From Bombyx mori (lineage: Eukaryota; Arthropoda; Insecta; Lepidoptera; Bombycidae): DNA of 64,000 nt. The stretch spans positions 868,001 through 932,000 of the forward strand of contig NC_085124.1 in the NCBI RefSeq assembly GCF_030269925.1, in the 5' to 3' direction. The translations under genes and the position numbers were made by a program. Below the pieces are notes generated by a model, which ran no database searches, had not been told where the DNA came from, and was given only the letters and a program-made list of their open reading frames with translations. This document shows positions 32,287 to 44,500 of this stretch, one piece after another. Position 1 is the stretch's first letter, and every line of letters begins with the position of its first letter.

Positions 32287-32550
32287 CGGCCGTCTGGTGT
32301 AGTGGTCAGTGACATAGTCACTACACAAGGGGGTTGCGGGTTTGAATCCCGCCAAGGGAAGATATTTGTATGATATATATAAATGTATTTTCCAGGGTTA
32401 TGGATGTATATTAAATATATGTATGTGTATAATAAAAAATCTTACATTTATTTCCGTTATCTGGTACCTGTAACACAAGTTCTTTACGAACTTATCAGGG
32501 GACCAGTTAACGTGGCGTGATTGTTAGTAAATATTTATTTATTTATTTAA
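32287..32550 (+). mobile_element. Second tRNA-derived SINE family, copy 2
   Basis: Near-identical to 12244-12490 from the head (CCGTCTGGTGTAGTGGTCAG) with B box GCGGGTTTGAATCCCGCC to the tail CGTGATTGTTAGTAAATATT. Ends in (ATTT)n. Confidence 0.75.
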
Positions 32551-32559
32551 TTTGACCAC

Positions 32560-33250
32560 TGCCTTGTATTTCGTATTTATACCTGTTACAAGGAAAACGA
32601 GACTGCAATACGTGCACAAAATATCCAGTGCAGCCTTACATTCGGTTTTCTATTCCAAGTTACTAAGCAGACGCACCAAGATATACAAGACCATAGTCAG
32701 ACCGATCGTATTGTATGGATGTAAATCTTGAAATCTCACACAGAAAGATAAGACTCTTCGTAACTGAGCGAAAGATACTGGGATAAAGTAAAGGTAAAGA
32801 TACTAGGGCCAGCTTAGAGAGATGACGGACGTCGACGTCGCCCTAAACACGTCATTACTAATCCTCCCGATCCATTAAGGGTGTTTTTAGGTACCACAAG
32901 CACCGGTCACCGTCCTAGTCCAACTCGTCGCTTTCGACGAAGGGCTCGACGAGTAAATAAACCCATAGGCACAACCCATAGGCTAAGTTTCTTGCCGGAT
33001 CTTTTCAGTGGGTCGCGTTTCCGGTGGTAGATTCCGCAAAGCACTGCTCTTGCTAGGGCCAGTGTTAGCAACACCCCCGGTTAGAGCCCCGTGAGCTCAC
33101 CTACACGTCAAGGAGAAGCCGAAATAGCTTCTCAAGGCTATCAGTAAAGGTATGGAAAAAAAAAGATGACGGGAATACAAAGATGGTACCAGACGACAGA
33201 GCTGTTGAAGAATGACGACCCTTGGCGGTGTATTGGGGGAGAAAGTGCAA
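32560..33250 (+). mobile_element. RTE-like LINE fragment with a nested family R copy
   Basis: 32590-32790 reads, with frameshifts, SAALHSVFYSKLLSRRTKIY and KTIVRPIVLYGCKS, the C-terminal third of an RTE-type ORF. After the family R insertion at 32870-33165 it resumes with an RWYQTTELLKND tract. Degenerate. Confidence 0.55.
32870..33165 (+). mobile_element. Family R repeat, nested in a LINE fragment
   Basis: Complete unit in + orientation ending GGCTATCAGTAAAGG and an A-run at about 33155-33165, which fixes the orientation of the family. Confidence 0.65.
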
Positions 33251-33259
33251 GAAGAATCG

Positions 33260-34079
33260 TTTGGTGAACAGTGCCCTACTAATATTCTTGTGTCAGCGAT
33301 ACCTCGCCGCCTCCTAGGCGTGGAAAGTTCGCATGAGGTTCAGCCCCTGCCCGATAAGAAAAAAGAATTTTTCATCTAGGGAATAGGAGACAAAATTACA
33401 TAACAAGCGAAGGGATGAGCTTGGGACATCTCTATATAATACTAGTAGAGTACCTACGTTGAATTTTGATCTCCTATATCAAAGTGGGTGGCGACATTTC
33501 TATAGAAGTAGGTTTCGCCCTAGTTAATTGTTAAATGCATTGGTCGTCCAAATGGTGAATTAAATATTATGATTAAAAATTCAACAGTCAATCAAAACTA
33601 CGTTTACGGCTTAATATCGCTTTTGTTAATGTTATTTCCGAAAAGTCCAATACTTTATTTACTAAGTAAATAATAAATGCAAGATGAAACCGTAAAAAAA
33701 CTTTTATTAATATATTCAGTTTCATAACTAAAAGAATTGGCTCTAATAACAAGCTGAACTACCTATATTTTTTTTAGATCGTTTTGATAGCTGTCAGTTA
33801 TAGCGATGTTATAAAATTATTGTATTCTCATACATTCTTGAAGCGTATGCAAATTTTTATGTGTTGAAGTCGGCGAAAACGACGCTCAATAATTCCATTA
33901 CATACAAACAAACAGCACACATACCAACCTAATACATACGTGATCATTTTATTGTCAAATGCAGAAAAAACACGTTCAACATAGAAATGCAAACGATATG
34001 TGGAAACTAGCAGACGTCCGCGGCTTTGTGTAGTTTTATTTTTTAAGAAATTAATATTTTTTTTATTAATTAAATTACT
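33260..34079. other. No gene seen
   Basis: A/T-rich intergenic sequence. Short frames only. Confidence 0.4.
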
Positions 34080-34315
34080 AGTTGCCCGGAGGCCTGTTCA
34101 TTTTCGCCAGGACATTGGGCGAGCACGGCTCGGCCAGGAGAGGTGAGATTTGTTAACAGCCCGAGCGCTTTCGAAGGAAACCTAACAGCTGAAGGGTAGC
34201 TGCTTCCCGAATGAATCTACTACTGGAACGGAATCGCGACCCACTGAGAAGACCCGGCCAAAAAAATCAGCGGGCTGATATATGGGTTAGGTTGCACGTA
34301 GAGCTCTTTGCCAAG
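34080..34315 (-). mobile_element. LINE 3' tail related to family R
   Basis: GCCCGGAGGCCTGTTC and GAATCTACTACTGGAACGG match, inverted, the unit at 55535-55738, which ends in an A-run. Confidence 0.5.
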
Positions 34316-34325
34316 TGCCATATAT

Positions 34326-34512
34326 ATATACTGGTGGTAGGAGGTCTTGTCAGTCTGCACGGGTAGGTACTACCACCCTGCCTATTTCTGCTGTGAAGCA
34401 GTAATGCGTTTCGGTTTGAAGGGTAGGGCAGCCGTTGTGCTGTAAAAAACTGAGACCTTAGAACTGCTATCTCGAAGTAGGGTCGTGAGCTCATCCTACT
34501 ATATATAAATCT
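34326..34512 (+). mobile_element. Bm1-type SINE, deleted near the 3' end
   Basis: Body from ACTGGTGGTAGGAGGTC to CTATCTCGAAGTAG, then a jump to GTCGTGAGCTCATCC, with about 70 bases missing. Followed by family R debris to about 34600. Confidence 0.75.
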
Positions 34513-34649
34513 ACTATAAATAAATAAAAGTTCGACGAGTACGGTTACCGGGGTCCCTAAGTCTGCTCCTAGTGCCAGAACTGTATGCGTCTAATAATAG
34601 TATTAGTGGACCTGTAGGGAGCTTCATGTCCGGTAGTTCTCGCAAAGTA

Positions 34650-34925
34650 TTTTTTTCCTACCTATTTTGATAGCCTTGAGAGGCTATGTCAGCGTTACCC
34701 TAGCGTGTAGATGAGCTCTCGGGGCTCAAAGCAGGAGGTGTTGCTCACACTGGCCCTAGCAAGAGCAGTGCTTCGCAAAATCTACCACCGGATCGGAAAT
34801 GCGACCACTGAGAAGATCCGGGGAGAAACTCAGTGGGCTGTGTCTGTGGATTAGTTCACTCGCCCAATCCTCCGCCGCAAACGGCCTGTTCGACGAGAAC
34901 GGTGACCGGTGCGCACTGTATTCAC
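34650..34925 (-). mobile_element. Family R repeat, full copy
   Basis: T-run and CCTACCTATTTTGATAGCC at the low-coordinate end, then the standard blocks to GACGAGAACGGTGACCGG. Confidence 0.7.
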
Positions 34926-35518
34926 GGGGACATTATCTATACATACCATTAAGACGAGGTAGACCTCGCATCTGATTGTATGCGACCCTACTTATTCAAC
35001 AATTTTACCAATAGTGTTTTGTTTATTAATAAACCGAGTAATCATTGGAAGCCATTAAATTATAATTTGTAAAAACATTGATGGATTATTGTTATTTTAG
35101 AAGCTACAACACAACAACAACAAAGATAATCCAATTCTACAAAATAAAATTATAATATCACCAATGTAGACGAAATCAATTAAATATGCATTATATAAGG
35201 ATATGTAATATTAAGGATGACTCAAAAACGGATGGTCAGATCTTAATAAAATTTCAACGAGACTACATGAGAAGCTACCGCTTTCAAATAAAGACAATCC
35301 TCAAAATCTGTTCAACATACATACATACATACATACATACACATGTATGTATATATGAATATATTTATTATATATCTTTGTTTGCTCTATGAGGTGCATA
35401 TGTATTTGTAGGTATCAATGGTATAATGATAATTGTATTAAAGAAACATTAAACATTGTTCGTATTTTCACCTCGTCCCCTTGTGTCACTTCTTAGAAAT
35501 TTGTCGCAAAGATCGGAC
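34926..35518. other. Upstream region of oxidase B
   Basis: A/T-rich with an (ACAT)n microsatellite at about 35314-35341 in front of the start codon. No clear TATA box or other promoter element could be defended. Confidence 0.4.
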
Positions 35519-38500
35519 ATGGATCGAATTCAATTTAAAGTAAATGGCTGTAAATATACAGGTAAGTTTGCATTTGTATTTGTCTATGTACAAAACGTGA
35601 AGTCGTCATAGCTTAGGGGATAAGACGCCCGGTTCATTCGTATCGGCTGCGCCGGTGTTCGAATCCCACAGGCGGATACCAAATTTCGGATTTCTAATTG
35701 GATACGTACTTAACAAATGTTCACGAATGAATTCCACGGCGAAGGAACATCATGTAACATAAATCAAAACCGTAAAAATTCTAATTTGTGTAATGACTGG
35801 TGGTATGGCGTCTTGTGAGTCCGCACGGGTAGGTACCACCACTCTGCCTGTTTCTGACGTGAAGCAGTAATGCGTTTCGCCTCAATGGGCGAAGCAGCCG
35901 TTGTACTTTAAAAATTTGACCTATAACTCATGTCTCAAAGTGTTTATTTAAATTGTTGATATTTATGGGCTCCGGTGACCACTTACCACCTCATTTGGTG
36001 ACCCCAGGTGGGTCGTCAATTCATCCGTTAAGCTTATAAAAAAGAACAAAAATCACGCTTTTCTGGAGGAGATCGCTTTTACCAATAAAACCCGGCCATC
36101 GTACAAAGTGTAGCTACTGATTCATTTTTAATGTAAAACATGTCTTGATGTGCAAAGGTAATCTCTAATGTACTCTAGTCTTATTCCATATGGGATTACG
36201 TCAAGATAATAACGATTCCAATATGGATTTGTACATCAAACGACAGGACTTTGTCGTAAGACAATCTACATAACATTAACGTTTGCCGATATTTATTTTC
36301 TTCCTTCTGCTTGCGTCGTGTTCCTCAGTGCTGAGAGTCGTGACCTTTACGGAGCACTTTTGTTTGGATTCATCATCATCATCATTTCAGCCTATCGCCG
36401 TCCACTGCTGAACATAGGCCTCTCCAATAGATTTCCAGTGCGACCGGTTCATTGCCACCTGCATCCAACGAGACCCAGCACTTTTTACTAGGTCGTCGGT
36501 CCATCTAGTAGGTGGCCGTCCCACACTGCGCTTGCCAGTACGTGGTCGCCACTCCAGGATCTTTCTGCCCCATCGACCGTCCTCTCTTCGTGCTATGTGG
36601 CCGGCCCATTGCCACTTCAGTTCACTAATTCTACGGGCTATGTCAGCAACCTTCGTTCTTCTACGGATCTCCTCATTTCGGATTCGATCACGTAGAGAAA
36701 TGCCGAGCATAGCCCTCTCCATAGCTCGCTGCGCGACTTTGAGCCTTCTAAAAAGATCCCTAGTGAAGCACCACGTCTCCGAGCCGTAAGTCATCACTGG
36801 TAACACACATTGGTTGTACGCCTTTGTCTTAAGGCACTGAGGTATTTTGGACGAGAAGACGTTGTGCAGTTTACCGAACGCTGCCCAGCCGAGTTGGATC
36901 CGTCTACTGACCTCTCTCTCAAAGTTGGACCTACCTAATCGGACTGCTTGTCCTAGGTATATACAACATGTAACATAATTAACGCACACCCTGAAAGTAA
37001 TTTGTTCAGAATCGGAATCTGGATCGATTTTGATTGTTTTTTATGTACCAATTTTTTTTTCTAAAATTTAGTTAAAACTAAGTAAATTACAGTCACCCTA
37101 CACAGCTAGCTAAACAGTTCATAGAAACGAAAATGGAACGTAAGTCAGGGTATTAAGACTTTTTAAAATGAAATATCTAATTAGTAAAAAAATATATTAT
37201 TTAATTAAAGAAATCTGATACTTATTTCAAGGCTAATAGTCTATTACAAAATAAAATACCTACGCACACAATACCAACCGCCGGCACACAGCAACACTAC
37301 AATACATAAAAGAAAACCACGTAATACAAAAATAATTACTATCCCTTTCTTTCGTCGGCATAATATTCTTACAATAAACAGCAGGCTAATCCCGATGTTC
37401 GCGGCGACGCGGTTGCGTCGGCGGTGATCAAAGAAAAATCTAAACAACGAAGTCAACAAAATATTTTTGACAAGTCAGTCACGCCGCGTCCACCTTATCG
37501 ATAAGAGGTCAAGTGATAGTGCAAATAAAATATCTCCCGTATTTCGCTATGTCTTTTCGGTCAGTGACCTCCTAGATCAGCTGATTTGACACCTCTCGAC
37601 TTTTTTTTGTGGGGGCGAATTAAATCGCTAGTTTATAACACAAAGACAATAAGTGCCGAAGAACTAAAGAATAAGATAATAACCGCCTTTGATAAAGTGA
37701 AAAGTGACATTGCAGTATTATCTAAAATAAAACAACAAATACGAAAACGGTCATTAAAGTGCATTGAACAAGGGGCCGGGCGCGGCGAGTAGGTGTCTGT
37801 GTGTGCGTGTGCGTGCGCAGCGGAGTGTGAATCGGTGACCATTTTATTTCCACGAAATGGGAATAACTAATTTCACAAATAATCAATGTTAACGCACATA
37901 TAAATAATATTTGGTGTATGCATAGCGTTTATACTATTAAAGTCTAATTGGGGTGTTTGAGGGTGTGCGTTAAATATGTTACATGTTGTATATTCGTCAA
38001 CAACTTCAAGAGTAGAGCTCCCAACAGTAACTATGGTGGGTGCAACATGGACATTGTACATGATTTTTGTTTTGTCCATGTTCATTTTAAGACCCACTTG
38101 TTGAGAAACCCTACTGAGGTCACCGAGCATACGCCCTAAATCTTCCAGCGACTCTGCCATGACCACGATGTCATCGGCAAACCGAAGATGAGTGATGTAT
38201 TCGCCGTTAATATTGATGCCAAGTCCTTGCCATTCCAGAAGCTTGAAGGAATCCTCCAGAGCAGTGATAAACAGTTTCGGAGATATCACATCTCCCTGTC
38301 TCACTCCTCTCTTTACAGGGATTTCCTTCGTGCAATGCTCCTGTGCTCGGACTGACATGGTGGCGTTATTATACAAACACTTCAATACTTCGATGTACCG
38401 GTGGTCAATACGGCACCGCTGGAGAGATCTAAGGACCGCCCATGTTTCGACGGAATCAAAGGCTTTCTCATAGTCCACAAACGCTAAGCATAATGGCCGA

Positions 38501-41500
38501 TTGTACTCTTCGGTCTTCTGTACAATCTGCCGCAGCGTATGTATGTGGTCTATGGTACTGTAGCCTTTTCGGAAACCGGCTTGTTCGGTAGGCTGGAAGT
38601 CATCAAACCTGCGTTCGAGACGCTTCGTGATGACTCTCGAGAACAGCTTGTAGATATGGCTCAGCAGTGCTATGGGCCTATAGTTCTTCAATAAGGTTTT
38701 GTCACCTTTTTTGAAGAACAGGATCACAACACCCCTGCTCCATGCCTGTGGCGGTTTTCCATCGAGCAAAGAGGAATTGAAGAGCTTCTGAAGGACTTTC
38801 AGTACCGGCGTCCCGCCCGCTTTCAGAAGCTCCGTAGTAATTCCATCCTCGCCCGGTGCCTTGTTATTCTTAAGCTGTTTGAGAGCCATCCTAATCTCGT
38901 ACAGGCTGATGTCCGGGATGTCTTCGGTGTAGTGTCGGGTTAGCTTGGCTCTAGGGTCTGCAGCTAAACCTTGCGGTTCAGCTGAGACCGAGGTAAACAG
39001 CTGCCCGTAGAACCTCTCTATCTCCCGCAGGACCTCTGACTTATTCGACGTTACACGTCCATCTTCAGTCTTCAGCTTCGTCAGCTGGCTTTGCCCAATA
39101 GAAGCGTCTCTTGCGAACACTTTAGAGCCTTGGTTTCGCTCAATCGTCTCTTTGATACGCTGAGTATTAAAGGAGCGTAGGTCGTGTCGCAAGGACTTCA
39201 TGATATGTCTATTGAGTTGCCTATATGACTCAGCGTCCTCCGAAGTTTGGAGCGTCATCAAACGTCGACTAGCCATGAGGTTTCGGGTGCGGTCGGATAG
39301 TTTCTGAGGTCTATTCTTACGGTGGGTTTTGAAAAATTTGGACCCTACCGTACGGACAGTCTCTACCAGCCTGCTGTTTACATCGTCCACTGATGCGCAG
39401 CTGTTTAGCCATTCGAAGCGATTAGCCAATTCGAGTTGAAAGCTCTCGGGGTTTTGGATTTGTGCATTCGACGGTCGAAGCGTTGACTTCATCAGACGCG
39501 ATCTTTCCAGTCTGACATTGATATTCAACATGCCTCTGACGATTCGGTGATCACTTCCTGTTTTAACACTGTTGATCACAGAGACATCGTTGAATATCTG
39601 TCTGTTGGTGCTCATGATGAAGTCGATTTCATTTCTTGTTACACCGTCGGGACTCAACCAGGTCCATTTCCGTTGTGGCGGCTTCTTGAAGAAAGAATTC
39701 ATCATAAAGAGTCCTTCCTTCTCCATAAAGTCCGCCAGCATCTGTCCTCTGGGATTCCGCTGCCCAAATCCAAATGGCCCCACTTTCAACTCATCATCGC
39801 CTCTACGGCCCAGTTTTGCATTGAAATCTCCCATAACAATGGTAAAATATGATTGGGAGTTACGTATGGCCCTACTAATGTCCTCATACGTAGCTTCCAC
39901 TTCATCGTCTGGATGTGACGTTGATGGGGCGTATACCTGTACAATCTTCAGCGAATACCGCTTTGAGATTTTGAGGACAAGGTATACTACCCTACTCGAC
40001 ACACTTTCGATGGCCACAATGTTGTTTATGAGAGATTTGTGGACGATAAACCCAACACCACCTTGGGACTTCTGTTCTCCCTCCCGGTAGTAGAACAAGT
40101 GGCCGGACTGTAAGGTTTTCGTATCCTCCCCCTCTCTTCGGATCTCCGATAAACCAATAACGTCCCAGCGCAACTTGTTCATTTCTTCTTCCAGCTCTAT
40201 TAGCTTCTCGTCCAACCTCAAAGTGCGCACGTTGTATGTCACCAGGGCCAGTTGTCGTTGTGAAGGGGGGTGGTAGCCGGATCTCTGCCGGGGATTCTTA
40301 GCACCCCTTGCCCCGCCGTTACCATGGCCGCTACCGTAACCAGGAATAGCGGGGCCGCCGGGGACTAGGGGCCTGGTTCTGCGGTGTGCAATCATTATGG
40401 AGGTTTTATTAGCCTACTGGTACCACGCTGGCTAGACGGGTTGGTACAGGGTTTAATTTCGAGTTTTCCTTCTCTCACACCAGTAAATATTGTGTGTTAT
40501 GCTTTCCCTTTTGTCGCCTCTTACGACTCCCCTGGGATGGTAATGGGGGTGGTGACAAAAGTATTCTAATGCCGTCACCACACGGCTGGATTGGATTGGC
40601 TTGTTTGGATTATGTTCCTTCATTCCCTTCTGTCCTCTTCGCAGTGGATAGCGACATTGATGCTGGAGTCCATTTATAAATTATTTTCTTAACCATGCAT
40701 TCATTATGTTGCAACAGTCTGCTGCGGGGTACGAGGAGATCAAACCTGGAGTCTAAGTTGACTATAAGCCTAATACAGACGGGAGACATTTACTCATTAT
40801 ACTTAGCATAGGTGACTTTTCCTCAATTTCTTCTATATTGAGTATGCGGACAAGGGAAAGCGTCGTAACTGATATTTAAGAGGATAAGCATAGAGTATCG
40901 TAGAGCATTCCTATAATTGATTATATTTACTTGGACGTTGTTTATAATTGCCTAGCATCCCACTTGTAGCTTCACCTACGTGGACTTCATTTTATATCGC
41001 ATTAGCAGAGACCAGTCGAAGTTTTGAAGTCGTCGTGGCCTAAAGGATAAGACGTCCGGTGCATTCGTATGAAGCGATGCAACGGTGTTCGAATCCCGCA
41101 GGCGGGTACCAATTTTTCTAATGAAATACGTACTCAACAAATGTTCACGATTGACTTCCACGGTGAAGGAATAACATCGTGTAATAAAAATCAAACCCGC
41201 AAAATTATAATTTGCGTAATTACTGGTGGTAGGACATCTTGGGAGTCCACACGGGTAGGTACCACAACCCCGCCTATTTCCACCGTGAAGCAGTAATGCG
41301 TTTCGGTTCGAAGGGTGGGGTAGCCGTTGTAACTATACTGAGACCTTAGAACTTATATCTCAAGGTGGGTGGTGCATTTACGTTGTGGATGTCTATGCGC
41401 TCCAGGAACCACTTAACACCAAGTGGGCTGTGAGCTCGTCCATCCATCTAAGTAATAAAAAAAAAGACCAATACTTAGCAGTGGGTATGAAAGCTTTTAC

Positions 41501-44500
41501 ACTTTGGCAGGATTTAAACTGTTCCAAAATGAATTTAATCAAAATTGATTCAGCATTTTAGGAATTGAAAACGTTACCGACACATTATATAGCTTCTTTC
41601 GTCTTAAAAATATTATTTGCTATCCAAGTTCTAATGTTTAACATTTTAAAATAAATTCCCAAAATAATTAAATATCTATAATATTTTTTGTGGGTGTGCA
41701 AGTTGTTACATAGTAAAGCTTGATGACAAGATGGGCATTCATGTTGTGATTTCTATGGGTTTTGTTGACAGTATAATACCATATTCGCTATAGAGCTACA
41801 AAAACAGCTTCCACTTTTTTATTTTTTATTGCTAGATGGGTAGACGAGCTCACAGCCCACCTGGTATTAAGTGGTTACTGGAGCACATAGACATCTACGA
41901 CGTAAATGCGCCACCCACTTTGAGATATAAGTTCTAAGGTCTCAAGTATAGTTACAACGGCTGCCCCACCTTTCAAAACAAAATGCATTACTGCTTCACG
42001 GCAGAAATAGGCAGGGTGGTGGTACTGACCCGCGCGGACTCACAAGAGGTCCTACCCACTTAAAACCAAGTGGGCTGTGAGCTCGTCCACCCATCTAAGC
42101 AAAAAAAAAGGTTCGGCCAGTAACCCGAAAAAAAGTTATTTTATCTAGGGCTATATACCTACTATAGTCAGTGCCAAAGATGTTGTCTATGTTTAGTGGG
42201 AAACGAAGTGAGTTCTGAGGTGATGCTGCTGGACTACCTGAGGGAGTACCTCCAGTTGAGGGGAACTAAGTACATGTGTCGTCAGGCCGGTTGCGGTGCT
42301 TGCATAGTGGCAGCTAAACGTCCGGACCGTCGTACGAATGAAGCTGTCAATTCGGTAAGAAATCTATATATCTATACTTAGTCTGGCCATAAATACTGTT
42401 ACAAAGGAAAACAATTTTTTTTATGGCAAATAACATTTATTACTTTTACAGTGTGTTAGTTTAATACATAAATATACAATTTAAAGTCTATAAAGCTTAT
42501 TCGAAGTGGTCTCCATTGGCTGCAATACAGTCCTTTAAACGTTGAGACCAGTTCGTCTCTTAAAGGCTGCAAGTCCTAAGTCATCTTTTAAAATACGCGA
42601 CATGGTTCTAGGTGCTATCTTTATCTTTTGCTGTCGGACAGAATTTCTTCGAATTCTTTCCCTTACTGCTTTGACCACCTTTTTCGTACGAACACTACGT
42701 GGACGGTCAGATCTTTTTCTGTCACAAACAGAGGAGGTCTCATTGCACCTATTAATAGACCGGTACACAAACATTTTACTAATACCAAGCGGATGGAGAG
42801 TTTTAAAAATTGCATTTGGCTCCATACCTACTTTGTGTAATGCAATCACAGCGATTCGGTTCTCTTTATCACCCCACTCCATTTTAATATCGCAAATATT
42901 GTACAATGTATTGGCGCCAAAATGAGAAAACTCAATGAGCAATCATATAAAAATGATAGATTCCAAATTCAAATGTAATATTTTGTTTATTTTTAATTGT
43001 AACAGTATTTATGGCCAGACTAAGTATACAATAATAATAATAAAAATGAATTACTGTTCGTTAGTCTCGCTAAAACTCGAGAACAGCTGGACCTATTTGG
43101 CTAATTTTGATCTTGAATTATTTGTGGAGGTCCAGAGAAGGTTTAAAAGGTAGATAGATATGAAAATGCTCGGAATTAAATATAAATAACAATTTTATTT
43201 TTCCTTTGACGTGTCCCCCGTCGGACGGATTCCTTTTGTTTATTTTAAGTTTATTTTATACAAAAATTTAGGTCTTTTGTTTATCGATTGAGGCACTACG
43301 AAGTCTGCCGGGTCAGCTAGTAATATAATTAAGTAAGTAATTCGTGAAGTAAAAACTTTGTATCCCTTTTTACAAAAACTACGCGGACGGAGATGAATAT
43401 AATGTCCCATACTTATAGAGAATATAGAGAAGGAGTGTAGAATGCTAATTTTTTTTTTAATTATGCATAATTACATACATGAAATCAATAAAAAAACACA
43501 TTACACACACTAGCATGTATTTGACACACACACAGACACACACACATAATATATTTATTGTTAAATTTGTGGTCAATTTGCGAATAGATTAATAATTAAT
43601 ATATTATAATAATACTTCAATATTATTTATCTATAGTAATAGCCTTTGCGAAAATTGGTAATATAGAGTTCTATGATAGTCTTTGACTTTGACCCTTAAT
43701 AAAGTTCAAATTTATAATTTAAATAGAGTCGACTACCGGACTCATTAGTGCCTATTCATAAATATACTTAAGCTTTGAGAAATTATAAGTTGCGCAAGTG
43801 GTACAAACTCACTCTAAGCTTTATCATTTACTATCTTGGACTTTTATTATCTTTAACTAATCGAAGAAATAAGTTTTTTTTTATATTATATCCTCGGCAT
43901 CTCTGAAATAAATACTTCTTGAGTTTGTCAGTCGAAGCTGGTAGGTGATATCCTTATCCTGCTTAAATTTGCCACGAAACTTAAATATAAGCAGGTACTC
44001 ATTACATTTTCTGATATGATAACGTTAGTCAACAATGAGAAACACTTGTGAACACAGTTATTTTAAGGACACTATTTTTAAAAATTCTTTAACGAGTGTT
44101 ATTTTAAGTATGTAATACAGTTTCTATTTCACAACTCAAATAGTCTCTACAAGTAGCATGATGAAATTGTAAGTCTACACAGGTGGTCTAAAAAAAACTG
44201 CTCATATTTGCTGTCAAGCATTAATTCCAATCTAAGTATTTCCCAGTATTTTCCATCTAAAGGGTACCAATGAAGCTTCAACCTCAAATCTCAAGCTTGG
44301 CGGTGGCAATTGCAAATCGATAATTAGTTTCTCCGTAAGAGTGTAGTCACGAGTTAATGAGATAAACTCCATAACAGTATGTGTTTCTATTCCCGGGACT
44401 AAACGTAATCAGTTACGCAGACGACACGCTGGTCGTGGCCTGGGGAGGGAGCTTTGCTGAGTCTGCTCGTCTTGCTACCATGGCACATGTTGGCACATGG

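Larger units (their letters stand above)
36368..40680 (-). mobile_element. RTE-clade LINE split by a DNA transposon
   Basis: Antisense in intron 1 of oxidase B. One long ORF in two parts (40395-37993 and 36959-36387), a 5' leader to about 40680, and a 3' end of ATGATGATGATGAA (the + strand shows (ATC)n at 36370-36386), the short simple-repeat tail typical of RTE elements. Without the insertion at 36964-37988 the ORF appears whole. Confidence 0.85.

Noticed and set aside
35186..35392. 68-codon frame before oxidase B
   Set aside because: Its end is encoded by an ACAT microsatellite and the rest is low-complexity; not an upstream exon of the oxidase.
37244..37459. 71-codon - strand hydrophobic frame inside the inverted-repeat transposon
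   Set aside because: No start context or family resemblance; the recognisable coding remnant is on the + strand at 37565-37795.
38192..40090. + strand open frames of 93-172 codons
   Set aside because: Antisense shadows of the RTE reverse transcriptase and endonuclease.
41026..41110. tRNA gene with A and B boxes
   Set aside because: It is the head of a Bm1-type SINE repeated many times, with no proper cloverleaf end and a SINE body attached; same for the other heads and for 12244 and 32287.
42542..42925. 127-codon + strand open frame
   Set aside because: Mirror of the deleted mariner transposase on the other strand.
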